A stretch of 64,000 bases of DNA. Origin: Embleya sp049739465. Its GTDB lineage: Bacteria > Actinomycetota > Actinomycetes > Streptomycetales > Streptomycetaceae. The stretch covers positions 1-64,000 of the forward strand of contig NZ_JBMHHY010000023.1 of assembly GCF_049739465.1 (NCBI RefSeq), in the 5' to 3' direction. This document shows positions 47,139-55,431 of the stretch, piece after piece. Within the stretch, counting starts at the first letter, position 1. Each line of letters starts with the position of its first letter. The notes under the pieces are model-generated. The model had not been told where the DNA came from. It did no database searches and was given only the letters and a program-made list of their open reading frames with translations. A program made the translations under genes and the position numbers.

Positions 47139-47828
47139 GTGATCCGATTCGACAACGTCAGCAAGACCTACCCGAAGCAGCCGCGCCCCGCGTTGCACGA
47201 CGTCTCCCTCGAAGTGGAGAAGGGTGAGTTCGTCTTCCTCGTCGGGTCCTCGGGCTCGGGCAAATCCACCTTTCTGCGGCTGGTCCTGAAAGAGGAACGG
47301 CCGTCCCAGGGCGACATCTTCGTGGCGGGCAAGGACCTCGGTCGGTTGTCCAACTGGAAGGTGCCGGCGCTGCGCCGCCAGGTCGGCACCGTCTTCCAGG
47401 ACTTCCGCCTGCTGCCGAACAAGACGGTGTACCAGAACGTCGCGTTCGCGCTCGAGGTGATCGGCAAGCCCAAGGGCACCATCCGCAAGGTGGTGCCCGA
47501 GGTGCTGGACCTGGTGGGGCTGGGCGGCAAGGAGGAACGTATGCCCGGCGAACTCTCCGGCGGTGAGCAGCAGCGCGTGGCGATCGCCCGTGCCTTCGTG
47601 AACCGGCCGATGATCCTGATCGCCGACGAACCCACCGGCAACCTGGACCCGCAGAACAGTGTCGGCATCATGAAGCTGCTCGACCGGATCAACCGGACGG
47701 GCACCACGATTCTGATGGCCACGCACGACCAGGCGATCGTGGACCAGATGCGCAAGCGCGTCATCGAGCTGGAGCAGGGCCGACTCGTCCGCGACCAGTC
47801 CCGCGGTGTCTACGGCTACCAGCACTGA
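47139..47828 (+). CDS. ftsE: Cell division ATP-binding protein FtsE
   Basis: A 229-residue ABC ATPase. Walker A GSSGSGKST (36-44), signature LSGGEQQR, Walker B LIADEPTGNLD and switch His in MATHDQ are intact. FtsE drives conformational change in FtsX, which activates periplasmic or extracellular peptidoglycan hydrolases during growth and division. GTG 47139 begins VIRFDNVSKTYP, as in relatives, and lacks a ribosome site. A TACACT hexamer (47115-47120) upstream suggests a start of transcription very close to the coding start. ftsX follows after 56 bases. Confidence 0.95.
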   Translation: MIRFDNVSKTYPKQPRPALHDVSLEVEKGEFVFLVGSSGSGKSTFLRLVLKEERPSQGDIFVAGKDLGRLSNWKVPALRRQVGTVFQDFRLLPNKTVYQNVAFALEVIGKPKGTIRKVVPEVLDLVGLGGKEERMPGELSGGEQQRVAIARAFVNRPMILIADEPTGNLDPQNSVGIMKLLDRINRTGTTILMATHDQAIVDQMRKRVIELEQGRLVRDQSRGVYGYQH

Positions 47829-47884
47829 TCCAGCGGACCCCCACGGCGCGGCAGTTGGGCCGCGCCCCGAGCGACTAGGACATC

Positions 47885-48790
47885 ATGCGCGCCCAGTTCG
47901 TCCTCTCGGAGATCGGAGTCGGTCTCCGCCGGAACCTGACCATGACGATCGCGGTGATCGTCAGTGTCGCGCTCTCCCTCACCCTCGCCGGCGCGGGTCT
48001 GCTGTTGCGCACTCAGGTGAACCAGATGAAGGACTTCTGGTACGGCAAGGTCGAGGTCTCGATCTTCCTGTGCGGCAAGAGCGACAAGGTCCCCAGCTGT
48101 GCGGGCGGCGAGGTCAACAACGAACAGCGCGAGGGGCTCAAGGCGGAACTGAGCCGGATGCCGCTCGTGAAGAAGGTCTACTACGAAAGCAAGCAGGAAG
48201 CGTTCAAGCACTTCAACGACACGAACAAGGATTCCCCGCTCTCCGGCAACATCACCGCCGACCAGCTGCCGGAGTCCTACCGGGTCAAGTTGAAGGACGC
48301 AACCAAGTACCAGGTGGTGGCCAGCGCCTTCGCCGGCCGGCCGGGCGTGCAGTCCGTGCAGGACCAGCGCAAGATCCTGGAGCCCTTCTTCAAGCTTTTG
48401 AAGAACGCGCAATACGCGGCCTACGGCGTCATGGGATTCATGCTCCTGGTGGCGATCCTGCTGATCGTCAACACGGCACGGGTATCCGCATTCAGCCGCA
48501 GGCGGGAAACCGGCATCATGCGGCTCGTGGGGGCATCGAACCTGTACATCCAGTTGCCGTTCATCATGGAATCCGCCATCGCCGGACTCCTGGGCGGCGT
48601 GCTGGCCTCCGGTCTGTTGAGCACCGGATTCTTCTTCGGCGTCAAGAAGGGTCTCGGGCAGCAGTTCAACGCATTCGAGCTGATCGGGTGGGGACCGGTG
48701 CTGACCACGTTGCCGTTGCTGGTCGCGTTCGGCGTGCTGATGTCGGCGATCGCGTCGTTCTTCACGCTGCTGAAATACCTCAAGGTCTGA
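47885..48790 (+). CDS. ftsX: Cell division protein FtsX
   Basis: A 301-residue membrane protein with four helices: one near residues 21-43, then a large extracellular loop of ~125 residues, and three helices at the C-terminal half (GVMGFMLLVAILLIVNTARVSAFSRRRETGIMRLVGAS). The outer loop, including a Cys pair (FLCGKSDKVPSCAGG), is the part that contacts the hydrolase partner. FtsX forms a complex with FtsE encoded just upstream. AGGA precedes ATG 47885. A terminator separates it from the M23 peptidase gene. Confidence 0.95.
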   Translation: MRAQFVLSEIGVGLRRNLTMTIAVIVSVALSLTLAGAGLLLRTQVNQMKDFWYGKVEVSIFLCGKSDKVPSCAGGEVNNEQREGLKAELSRMPLVKKVYYESKQEAFKHFNDTNKDSPLSGNITADQLPESYRVKLKDATKYQVVASAFAGRPGVQSVQDQRKILEPFFKLLKNAQYAAYGVMGFMLLVAILLIVNTARVSAFSRRRETGIMRLVGASNLYIQLPFIMESAIAGLLGGVLASGLLSTGFFFGVKKGLGQQFNAFELIGWGPVLTTLPLLVAFGVLMSAIASFFTLLKYLKV

Positions 48791-48813
48791 GGTCCGGCCG
48801 ACCCGGACCGCGC

Positions 48814-48870
48814 TTCGAAGGCCCCGTTTCGTTCCTGCCTGCTTCGGCAGGGCGAAGCGGGGCCTTCGAA
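48814..48870 (+). terminator. Terminator behind ftsX
   Basis: TTCGAAGGCCCCG (48814-48826) pairs perfectly with 48858-48870. An inner hairpin, CTGCCTGCTTCGGCAG (48835-48850), fills the loop. Confidence 0.85.
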
Positions 48871-48956
48871 CGTCTGTGTGCATCCGGACGGGTTCGTATT
48901 ACTTCCATACCGGTGTGTTTTCCGGCAATTAATAACAAATACCCTTTAATAACATC

Positions 48957-50213
48957 ATGCGGAGAACTCGGTCCAGGCGACTCGGATTGTCGGTGCTCGT
49001 GGTGATCACGGCCGCCGCGGTGGGCTTCGTGCCCGCGTACGCCGACGGCGACGACGACGGTGACGCGCGGGCCCGCAAGCAGCGCGCCGACGCCGCGGCC
49101 CGGGACATGCGGGCCGACCTGGACGCCTCGCTGGCCCGGCTGACCGCAGCCGAGAAGGCGTTCGCCGAGGCGGAGACCGCCGGGCCGGGCGCGCGCGCCG
49201 CCCTGGAGGCCGCCCGGGCGCGGGTGGCCGAGGCGCGGGCCCGGTCCGCCGAGCTGAGCCACGGGGAGGAACTGGCGGTGGCCGCGGTGGGCCGGGCCGA
49301 GGCCGAACTGCGCGACGTGGCGGCGGCGACCCAGGAGGTCCGGGACGATGTCACGCGCCTGGTGGGTCGGGCGTACCGCAACGGGCAGATGGCGCAGTTG
49401 TCGATGGTGTTGCGGGCGCAGACCCCGGGGGAGTTGCTGAGCAACCTCCAGGCCTACCGGCAGATGTTGCAGGCGGACCACGAGACGATCGACCGACTGG
49501 AGCGCACCCGCGACGCGATCGACGCCCGGCGGGCCGAGTTGGAGCGCCGCCGGGCGGAGGCCCGGGTCCGGCACGCGGAGGCGGGTCGGAAGCTGGCCGA
49601 GGTGGTCGCCCTGGAGAAGACGGCGAGCGACGCGGCGGCGAGGGTGGCCGGGCTCGCCGCGCAACGCGAGGCGGCGCTGGCCACCGCGCGCGAGGAGAAG
49701 GCGGCCGACCAGCAGCGCTACGAGGCGACCCGGGCCGAGCAGAAGCGGCTGACCGAACTGGTCAACCGGCGCAACGCGCCGGCGGGCGCGGGATCGCCCG
49801 TCGGGTCCTCGGCGCAGGGCGGCGCGCTGTCCTACCCGGTGCGCGGTCCGATCAGCTCGGGCTTCGGGATGCGCTACCACCCGATCCTGGAGTACACGAA
49901 GCTGCACACCGGCACCGACTTCGCGGTCCCCGAGGACACCTCGGTGGGCGCCGCCCGGGAGGGCACGGTGGTACAGACCGGCTACAACGCGGCGTACGGC
50001 TACCGCGTGGTGCTCTCGCACGGCCGGGTCGGCGGGGTCGCGCTGACCACGACGTACAACCACCTGTCCCGGATCACGGTGCGCGAGGGCCAACGGGTGG
50101 GCCGCGGCGACCAGGTCGGCCGCTCCGGTGACACCGGCTGGTCCACCGGCGCCCACCTGCACTTCGAGGTCCTGGTCGACGGCGAGTTCGTCGACCCGAA
50201 GGTGTGGATCTGA
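48957..50213 (+). CDS. M23 family peptidoglycan hydrolase, likely FtsEX partner
   Basis: A 418-residue exported protein. The signal peptide is about 1-29 (LGLSVLVVITAAAVGFVPAYA) and a long Ala/Arg/Glu-rich coiled coil spans ~35-255. The LytM/M23 domain covers ~280-418, with zinc ligands in HTGTDFAV and HLHFEV. EnvC-like or RipC-like hydrolases with this layout bind the FtsX loop through the coiled coil and are switched on by FtsE. Its position directly behind ftsEX supports that role. ATG 48957 follows an unusually AT-rich leader (48925-48956) and has no ribosome site, so its transcript may be leaderless. Confidence 0.92.
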   Translation: MRRTRSRRLGLSVLVVITAAAVGFVPAYADGDDDGDARARKQRADAAARDMRADLDASLARLTAAEKAFAEAETAGPGARAALEAARARVAEARARSAELSHGEELAVAAVGRAEAELRDVAAATQEVRDDVTRLVGRAYRNGQMAQLSMVLRAQTPGELLSNLQAYRQMLQADHETIDRLERTRDAIDARRAELERRRAEARVRHAEAGRKLAEVVALEKTASDAAARVAGLAAQREAALATAREEKAADQQRYEATRAEQKRLTELVNRRNAPAGAGSPVGSSAQGGALSYPVRGPISSGFGMRYHPILEYTKLHTGTDFAVPEDTSVGAAREGTVVQTGYNAAYGYRVVLSHGRVGGVALTTTYNHLSRITVREGQRVGRGDQVGRSGDTGWSTGAHLHFEVLVDGEFVDPKVWI

Positions 50214-50280
50214 AGCCCGCTCCGGGACCGGGTCCGGGCGGGGTAATGAGCTTGCGGCCATGCGCGACAATTCAGGGATC

Positions 50281-50760
50281 ATGGCGAAAGAGACCGGGCG
50301 CAAGCTCATCGCACAGAACAAGAAGGCGCGGCACGACTACCTGATCGAGGACACCCTCGAGGTCGGCCTCGTCCTGACCGGCACCGAGGTCAAGTCGTTG
50401 CGGGCCGGCAAGGCTTCCCTGGTGGACGGCTACGCGAGCATCGACGGCGGCGAGGTGTGGCTGCACAACGTGCACATCTCGGAATACTCGCAGGGCACGT
50501 GGACGAACCACGCGGCCCGGCGCAAGCGCAAGTTGCTGCTGCACCGGCACGAGATCGACAAGCTGGTGCAGGCGACCCAGGAAACGGGTCACACGCTCGT
50601 GCCGCTCAGCCTGTACTTCAAGGACGGCCGGGCCAAGCTCGAACTGGCGTTGGCCAAGGGCAAGAAGAACTACGACAAACGACAGACCCTGCGCGAACAG
50701 CAGGACAGGCGCGAGGCGGAGCGCGCGATGTCGAAGTACGTGCGCGGCCGTCGGCAATGA
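50281..50760 (+). CDS. smpB: SsrA-binding protein SmpB
   Basis: A 159-residue SmpB. It binds tmRNA and brings it to stalled ribosomes for trans-translation. The OB-fold core is visible in IAQNKKARHDYLIEDTLEVGLVLTGTEVKSLR and EVWLHNVHISEYSQGTWTNH. The basic C-terminal tail (KGKKNYDKRQTLREQQDRREAERAMSKYVRG) mimics mRNA in the decoding centre. ATG 50281 is the start; a longer frame upstream overlaps the peptidase gene. The partner RNA gene ssrA lies 132 bases downstream. Confidence 0.96.
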   Translation: MAKETGRKLIAQNKKARHDYLIEDTLEVGLVLTGTEVKSLRAGKASLVDGYASIDGGEVWLHNVHISEYSQGTWTNHAARRKRKLLLHRHEIDKLVQATQETGHTLVPLSLYFKDGRAKLELALAKGKKNYDKRQTLREQQDRREAERAMSKYVRGRRQ

Positions 50761-50892
50761 CGGTGACCGACGAGGAATGAAGTGGACCGGTCCGGCGTTG
50801 GACCGTACGATGTGCCTGGTTCGGGCCGAGCAAGTGTGGCGGGTCGGGCCGTCGAGCAGGACACCCTCGGGTGGTTGCTTGAAAACTCAATA

Positions 50893-51260
50893 GGGGGTGA
50901 TCGGTTTCGACTGCGGCTGTCGAAGCAGAGGAAGCGAGCCGAGGAAGCGACAATGATCTCGTTAACCACCTGTCGCAAACAAATAATCGCCGATACCAAG
51001 CGCGATTCCTTCGCCCTCGCTGCCTAAGCGAGTATCCGAAGGTGTCAGACCGGGTGCGTCCCCGCCCCGGACCCTGGCATAATTTAGGGGACTCCACCGT
51101 ACGACCCGGCTACGGGGTCATACGGAACACTAAACAGTAGCTGAGCCCGTCGGTGTCTTGTCCACATGAACACCGGGGCCGAGAAAATCGTTGTGGACTG
51201 CGCTCGGAGAAGCTCTGGTTTTGCACCGTAGGACGCGGGTTCAATTCCCGCCACCTCCAC
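50893..51260 (+). ncRNA. ssrA: Transfer-messenger RNA
   Basis: A one-piece tmRNA of about 368 nt. The 5' GGGGGTG (50893-50899) pairs with CACCTCC (51253-51259) as the acceptor stem, followed by discriminator A; the genomic bases after it are CCC, so CCA is added later. The 5' GATCGGTTTCGACTGCGG, the T-arm GCGGGTTCAATTCCCGC (51236-51252) and the CTCGTTAACCACCTGTCGCA segment before the tag are typical of actinobacteria. The tag starts at GCC 50989 and reads ADTKRDSFALAA, then TAA. It rescues ribosomes and tags nascent chains for degradation with SmpB encoded upstream. A perfect 17-bp terminator follows. Confidence 0.96.
50989..51027 (+). other. tmRNA tag reading frame
   Basis: The resume codon GCC follows TAATC; the frame encodes ADTKRDSFALAA and ends at TAA 51025-51027. 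The 12-residue tag keeps the ALAA degron. Relative to the Streptomyces tag I remember (ANTKRDSSQQAFALAA) it lacks four residues in the middle. Confidence 0.9.
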
Positions 51261-51271
51261 CCCTGTTGAAA

Positions 51272-51309
51272 AGAAGAGCCCGGTGTGTCCGCACACCGGG
51301 CTCTTCTTT
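51272..51309 (+). terminator. ssrA terminator
   Basis: AAGAAGAGCCCGGTGTG (51272-51288) pairs perfectly over 17 bp with 51293-51309 around a TCCG loop and ends in TTT. This is one of the strongest hairpins in the window. Confidence 0.94.
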
Positions 51310-51347
51310 GTCGCCCACCGGGTAATTGCGGAAGGTGAAGCCGAGAG

Positions 51348-51689
51348 ATGAGCCACGGTCGCTGGAAGACCCGGCGAGAGCGCGAACTCGCCGAGGGCTT
51401 TACCGAAGCGGACGGCGTCGCCGAGGCCCGTCGTGAGATCCGGCTTTCGATGGCGCCGGCCAAAGCCGTTTTCGAGGGCCGTACCGAGCTTGGCCTCACT
51501 CGGGACGAACCGGCCGATCGGGCGGGGCTCGGCAAAGTGCAGATCTCCGGGATCGAGGGCTCCGACACCGTCCCGACGCTTCCGCTTTTGGCCAAACTGG
51601 CCAGGGCCTTGGACTCTTCTGGCAACATCGCCTTGGGCAATGAGGACACCCGAATCAAGCTCATCGCGCACCACACCGACGCGGCTTGA
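51348..51689 (+). CDS. XRE/HigA-like helix-turn-helix protein
   Basis: A 113-residue protein shaped like the antitoxin of HigBA-type modules. It has the common N-terminus KTRRERELAEG and EARREIRL, then an XRE helix-turn-helix at about residues 45-90 (FEGRTELGLTRDEPADRAGLGKVQISGIEGSDTVPTLPLLAKLARALD). Substitutions in the second helix (DEPADRAG, where ELAxRAG is usual) suggest drift. No toxin gene is adjacent: upstream is the ssrA terminator and downstream nothing recognisable. It may be an orphan antitoxin or regulator. ATG 51348 has only a weak GAAGCCGAGAG upstream. Confidence 0.7.
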   Translation: MSHGRWKTRRERELAEGFTEADGVAEARREIRLSMAPAKAVFEGRTELGLTRDEPADRAGLGKVQISGIEGSDTVPTLPLLAKLARALDSSGNIALGNEDTRIKLIAHHTDAA

Positions 51690-51999
51690 TCAGTGCCGCC
51701 ACTTCACGGCGCGCGCAGCGGCGGATCAGACGTGCTTTATGGACTCGACAAACGCAACCCAGGATGCGACGGCCACCGCTCGCTGAGCGATGAGATTGCG
51801 GGTCTACGAGTGCCGTACCGGGGGGCTCGGTCTCATCCGGAATGAAGTGACTGAACTGATCGTGCGCGGCTCACGCGGAGGACGATCTTCGGAACCGGGG
51901 GCACCGGCACCGTCCCGCCCCCCGCTTCTGGTCTGGCCGACCGGGCCTTGGCTGCTTCTCTCGACGCAACTCCAGACGGCGAGGGTACCCAGGTGACGT
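51690..51999. other. Spacer between convergent genes, no supported gene
   Basis: The open frame at 51790-51996 (68 codons) has no family resemblance and no good ribosome site. The base composition is slightly lower in GC than the conserved genes around, consistent with an accessory patch. Confidence 0.4.
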
Positions 52000-52182
52000 T
52001 CAGCGCGCGCTCTTCACGGTGCCCAGCAGCGCCACCCATGCCTTTGGGGGCATTGTCAAGTGACCGCGCTCCCGGTCTTTCGTGTCTCGCACCACGGTGG
52101 CTGCAGAAAATAAAGCGATCTCGACGCATTCCTGATTCGATGCCGAATAGGATGACTTGCGCCAATGCGAGGGCATGCTCAT
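52000..52182 (-). CDS. DUF397 domain protein
   Basis: A 60-residue DUF397 protein. It begins with the hallmark WRKSSYSAS (residues 7-15), then CVEIAL, VVRDTKDRE and the closing LTMPPKAWVALLGTVK. Proteins of this kind (AbaA ORFD / BldB-related small proteins) accompany a DUF5753 XRE regulator and often an anti-sigma-like ATPase in Streptomyces, where such WhiJ-type clusters influence development and antibiotic production. The start ATG overlaps the stop of the XRE gene (ATGA), so the two proteins are translationally coupled. Confidence 0.9.
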   Translation of the reverse strand: MSMPSHWRKSSYSASNQECVEIALFSAATVVRDTKDRERGHLTMPPKAWVALLGTVKSAR

Positions 52183-53030
52183 CGAAGGTCCTCCAAGCGT
52201 CGGTTGATCAGTTTTCTGGATTCGTCGGGCGATAGTGCGTTTTGGTGTAGATGCTGGATGTGTCGGCGGTATTGACGGACTTCGCGATTGCTTTCTTTCG
52301 GCGTCATGCCTCCGTGGTACTCAATATAGACGACGCTCGGCTCCTGCTTGTGCTCGAACTCGAAGAGAGTCAGGCCACCGATGAACGCTCCGAGCGGTGA
52401 GTCGAGTGGAATGATTCTCATTTCAACGTTTGGGAGGTCGCCGACTTCCAGGAGGTGTCGAAGCTGCTCCCGAAGTAGGCGCGGGTCTCCTAGGTTGATG
52501 TGCAGAGCTGTCGCGCTCAGCGTTGCCGAAACCAGCACCGGGCTCGCTTCGGTGAGCACGCTCTGTCGTTTCAGTCGAACATCCACCAGTGCATCTGCAA
52601 TGTCTGGATCCGGAATAAAGGGTCCGCTGGTTGTGATTGCGTGTGCGTAGCCTCGGACTTGAAGAATTCCGGGAACTACGCTCGAGTTCACCAGATGAAT
52701 TTCGGTGGCCTGCGCCTCCAGTGTGATGAATTCCTCGTAGGTGGAGCTGATGACGTCCGAGTATTCGCTCCACCACGTATACGACTGCGGCTTTCGAGCC
52801 GCCCAGTTTTCCAGACGAGCCAGTTCCTCTGCGGACGCGCCATAAAGAATCGCCAGCCGATTCATGTCGTGTCGCGAGATGGGGAGCTTCGCCGTTTCGA
52901 TACGGCTGAGTTTCGACTTGCTCCAATGGAATGCGCCCGCTGCCCCTTCGAGGCTCAATCCTGCCTTGGCGCGCAACTGACGCAACTCGCCGCCGAGTCG
53001 TCGTTGGGCGTAGGTCGGCACGGCTGACAC
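52179..53030 (-). CDS. XRE regulator with DUF5753 domain (WhiJ-like)
   Basis: A 283-residue regulator. The N-terminal helix-turn-helix lies at about residues 10-65 (LGGELRQLRAKAGLSLEGAAGAFHWSKSKLSRIE). The DUF5753 domain fills the rest, with TEIHLVNSSVVPGILQVRGYAHAI and the late FIGGLTLFEFEHKQEPSVVYIEYHGG. Such proteins are typical WhiJ-type partners of DUF397 proteins. GTG 53030 is chosen for its AGGGGG site 8 bases upstream; a frame reaching 53114 adds a 28-residue unconserved extension. It is divergent from the anti-sigma-type ATPase gene, with 225 bases between them. Confidence 0.9.
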   Translation of the reverse strand: MSAVPTYAQRRLGGELRQLRAKAGLSLEGAAGAFHWSKSKLSRIETAKLPISRHDMNRLAILYGASAEELARLENWAARKPQSYTWWSEYSDVISSTYEEFITLEAQATEIHLVNSSVVPGILQVRGYAHAITTSGPFIPDPDIADALVDVRLKRQSVLTEASPVLVSATLSATALHINLGDPRLLREQLRHLLEVGDLPNVEMRIIPLDSPLGAFIGGLTLFEFEHKQEPSVVYIEYHGGMTPKESNREVRQYRRHIQHLHQNALSPDESRKLINRRLEDLR

Positions 53031-53255
53031 GTCGTCACCCCCTGATCGTCGAGTGTGCGCCCGCATCATGACGTGGTCCACCTGCGGTTGTCGTTCGAAA
53101 CGAGAAGTTTTCACTCATCGGAGTGGAAATAGTCCGGGTGACTTCTCTGGAAACGTTTCGGAGCTGCATGATGTGCGACGGAACACTTCGTGACCGGCAA
53201 GTCACGCTGCGCGCAGCGACATGTGCCACCTGCCCACCAACCCCTGGGAGAGGAC

Positions 53256-53711
53256 ATGTCCGCAGCAAGAAGCCCCTTCGACCCCCTGGCCCGGCCAACT
53301 GCCGGGCAGGGATACCAGCCCGTGATCGCCGTGGAATGCGCGGCCACGGGCGCCTACGCCAAGTCCGTGCGCGACCTCACGAGGGAAGCGGCGGGACAGG
53401 CGGGTGCCGGAGCCGACGCCGCCGACACCGTGCGGCTGCTCACCGGCGAGTTGTTCGCCAACTGCGTTCGGCACGCGCCCGATACCGACGTGCGCGTTGC
53501 CCTCTTCCGCGACATCGCGACCAACAGCCTGGCGGTCTCCGTGGATGACACCGGTCGATCGGCGGTGGTCGTCCCCGACCACGCCGACCTGCCTCCCGGC
53601 GACGCGGAGTGCGGCTACGGTTTGCCGCTCCTTCGCGCGCTCGCCGCCGACTGCGGGGCAATCCCCTTCGGTATCGGCAAGCGAGTCTGGTTCGTGCTCG
53701 ACCTCAACTGA
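53256..53711 (+). CDS. Anti-sigma-like ATP-binding protein
   Basis: A 151-residue GHKL/HATPase_c_2 protein of the RsbW/SpoIIAB type. The N-box is TGELFANCVRHAPDTDVRVAL (about 65-85) and the G1 region is LAVSVDDTGRSAVVV, then GYGLPLLRALAADCG. Anti-sigma kinases use this fold to bind sigma factors or phosphorylate antagonists; in WhiJ-type clusters its partner is unknown. ATG 53256 has GGGAGAGG 5 bases upstream. It is divergent from the XRE-DUF397 pair, the classic three-gene arrangement. Confidence 0.86.
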   Translation: MSAARSPFDPLARPTAGQGYQPVIAVECAATGAYAKSVRDLTREAAGQAGAGADAADTVRLLTGELFANCVRHAPDTDVRVALFRDIATNSLAVSVDDTGRSAVVVPDHADLPPGDAECGYGLPLLRALAADCGAIPFGIGKRVWFVLDLN

Positions 53712-54016
53712 ACAAGGCCCCGGCGCCCCGGGCGAGCGTGCCGCGCGTTCACCGCCACCGGCGGAAGGACACGGCCGCCCGCGTCCCAACCCGCAGCGCC
53801 CACAGGCCGGAAACGACAGCACACCCGCAGTGGGCCCGGCCGGCCCCGAGGTCGCCGCCGGCGGCGACCCGGCCGAATCCCACCGCAGGCCACGCCCGTC
53901 CACCGGCCCGGCGGCCGACGTGCCCGGATCTGCGCCAGGCGGCAATGCGCTGGGAGCGAGCCCGCTGCATTCTGTGACGTGACTGGGGTGACCGATCGAC
54001 GGACCGGGGGGAACTC
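53712..54016. other. Spacer without supported gene
   Basis: This 305-base stretch is very rich in CCGGCC and CCCGC motifs and codes for Pro/Arg-rich peptides in every frame. No start, domain or terminator hairpin is convincing. Confidence 0.45.
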
Positions 54017-55414
54017 GTGCGGCGACAAGTACACCGGCCCGGGCGGGCCGAGGCGTGGGGAGGTGGGCTGGTTCGTAACCCTGCGGCCTCCGTGTCCGTT
54101 TTGCTGCGGGTGTTGGAGATCGATCCGTTTCCGGAGCACGGGTATTGCCTGGCATGGGTGTCGTGGCCCAGGGAGCTCTTCCAACGGGCGGTCGTGCACC
54201 CGGACCCGGCCGCTCGCGCAAGGTTGTTGGAGAACCGGAAGCTGCCGGCGGACCTGTTCGCCGCGATGGCCTTGGATCCGGACCCCAAGGTGCGGTTGGT
54301 GTGCGCGGTCAACGCCGGCGAGTTCGGTGTGCCGATGCCGCCCGAGGCGATTGCGGCCCTGTGCGCGGCGCCCGAGGCGTCGACCCGGTACTGGGCGGTC
54401 ATGCACCGTGATACGCCGGACGAGGTGCGGATGCGCCTGGTCGAAGACCCGGAGACCAAGGTTCGTTACGCGGCGCTGCACGAGCGGATCTGGGGTCGGT
54501 TGCGGCCCGAGGTCCAGGAAGCTCTACGCAACGACCCTGACCCCGACATCCGAGAACTGCTCGCGGAGATCGACGGGGCGACAGCCGGACCGGCCGACTC
54601 CGGTGGCGCGATCGACGAAGCGGAGAAGGATCGCCGGGAACTTGCGGACGAGGCGGAACTCGATGACGAACTCGCTCGATCACTGATCCGGGACGAGGAC
54701 GTCGAGGTGCGTCGGGTGGTCGCCCGGAATCCCGCCCTGCGCACCGAACTTGCGCTGTCCATGGCTACCGACTCGGACAACGGGGTCCGCTTGGCGGTGT
54801 CCACCCGGGAAGACCTCACCGAGGAACAGCGCGCCACGATCGACTACACCATTCCCGAGACGCGGCAGCTCGGTCTGGGCTGGATCCGAAGCCGGCTCGA
54901 CGATCCCGACGTCGTGCGACGGGCGGCGACCTCGACGCATGTGTTGCTGCGACGCAACGCGGCCGAGGCCAGGCACCTGCCTCCCGACCTCGTCGCACGC
55001 CTTGCCGCCGACCCGGACTACTACGTCCGCCTCACTCTGTGTCGGTCGTGCGATGACGCGCCGTCCGAGTTGCTCCTGGACATGTACGCCCACGACTCGG
55101 GCAAGTGGTGGGGGTACTTGGTATTGCAGCCGAACTTCCCGGCCGTCGGAATGGCCCGTTACGCAGACGACCCGAATCCACGCTTGCGCACGGTCGCGCT
55201 ACGGGACCCCGAGATCGCACCGGAACTGATCGCCCACCTCACGCGTGACCCGGACGAGGGGGTTCGGGAATCCGCAATCCGGGACGCTCGGCTGCCTATC
55301 GACCGTCTGCTCGAACTGCTCGACGACGTCGACACGGCCGCGATCGCGGCCAGGAACCCCGGCCTCGGGGAGGAGCGGATGGACGAAATGCTGGATGAGA
55401 TCCTGGGCGTTTGA
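54017..55414 (+). CDS. Leucine-rich-repeat-variant (LRV) / HEAT-like repeat protein
   Basis: A 465-residue soluble protein built from ~24-residue alpha-helical repeats. Each has the pattern P-x-x-x-R-x-x-x-A-x-N/H-x-x-L-P-x-x-L, for example HPDPAARARLLENRKLPADLFAAMALDPDPKVRLVCAVN, EDVEVRRVVARNPALRTELALSMATDSDNGVRLAV and PDYYVRLTLCRSCDDAPSELLLDMYAHD. LRV proteins are solenoid scaffolds; no enzymatic domain is seen. An acidic Ala/Glu segment (about 190-230) splits two repeat blocks. GTG 54017 has GGGGGG 5 bases upstream. It lies in the accessory patch behind ssrA, and a terminator follows. Confidence 0.8.
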   Translation: MRRQVHRPGRAEAWGGGLVRNPAASVSVLLRVLEIDPFPEHGYCLAWVSWPRELFQRAVVHPDPAARARLLENRKLPADLFAAMALDPDPKVRLVCAVNAGEFGVPMPPEAIAALCAAPEASTRYWAVMHRDTPDEVRMRLVEDPETKVRYAALHERIWGRLRPEVQEALRNDPDPDIRELLAEIDGATAGPADSGGAIDEAEKDRRELADEAELDDELARSLIRDEDVEVRRVVARNPALRTELALSMATDSDNGVRLAVSTREDLTEEQRATIDYTIPETRQLGLGWIRSRLDDPDVVRRAATSTHVLLRRNAAEARHLPPDLVARLAADPDYYVRLTLCRSCDDAPSELLLDMYAHDSGKWWGYLVLQPNFPAVGMARYADDPNPRLRTVALRDPEIAPELIAHLTRDPDEGVRESAIRDARLPIDRLLELLDDVDTAAIAARNPGLGEERMDEMLDEILGV

Positions 55415-55431
55415 CGCGTCCCGTGCATGCA

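Noticed and set aside
53035..53114. N-terminal extension of the XRE-DUF5753 protein
   Set aside because: The 28 added residues are unconserved, while GTG 53030 has a strong ribosome site.
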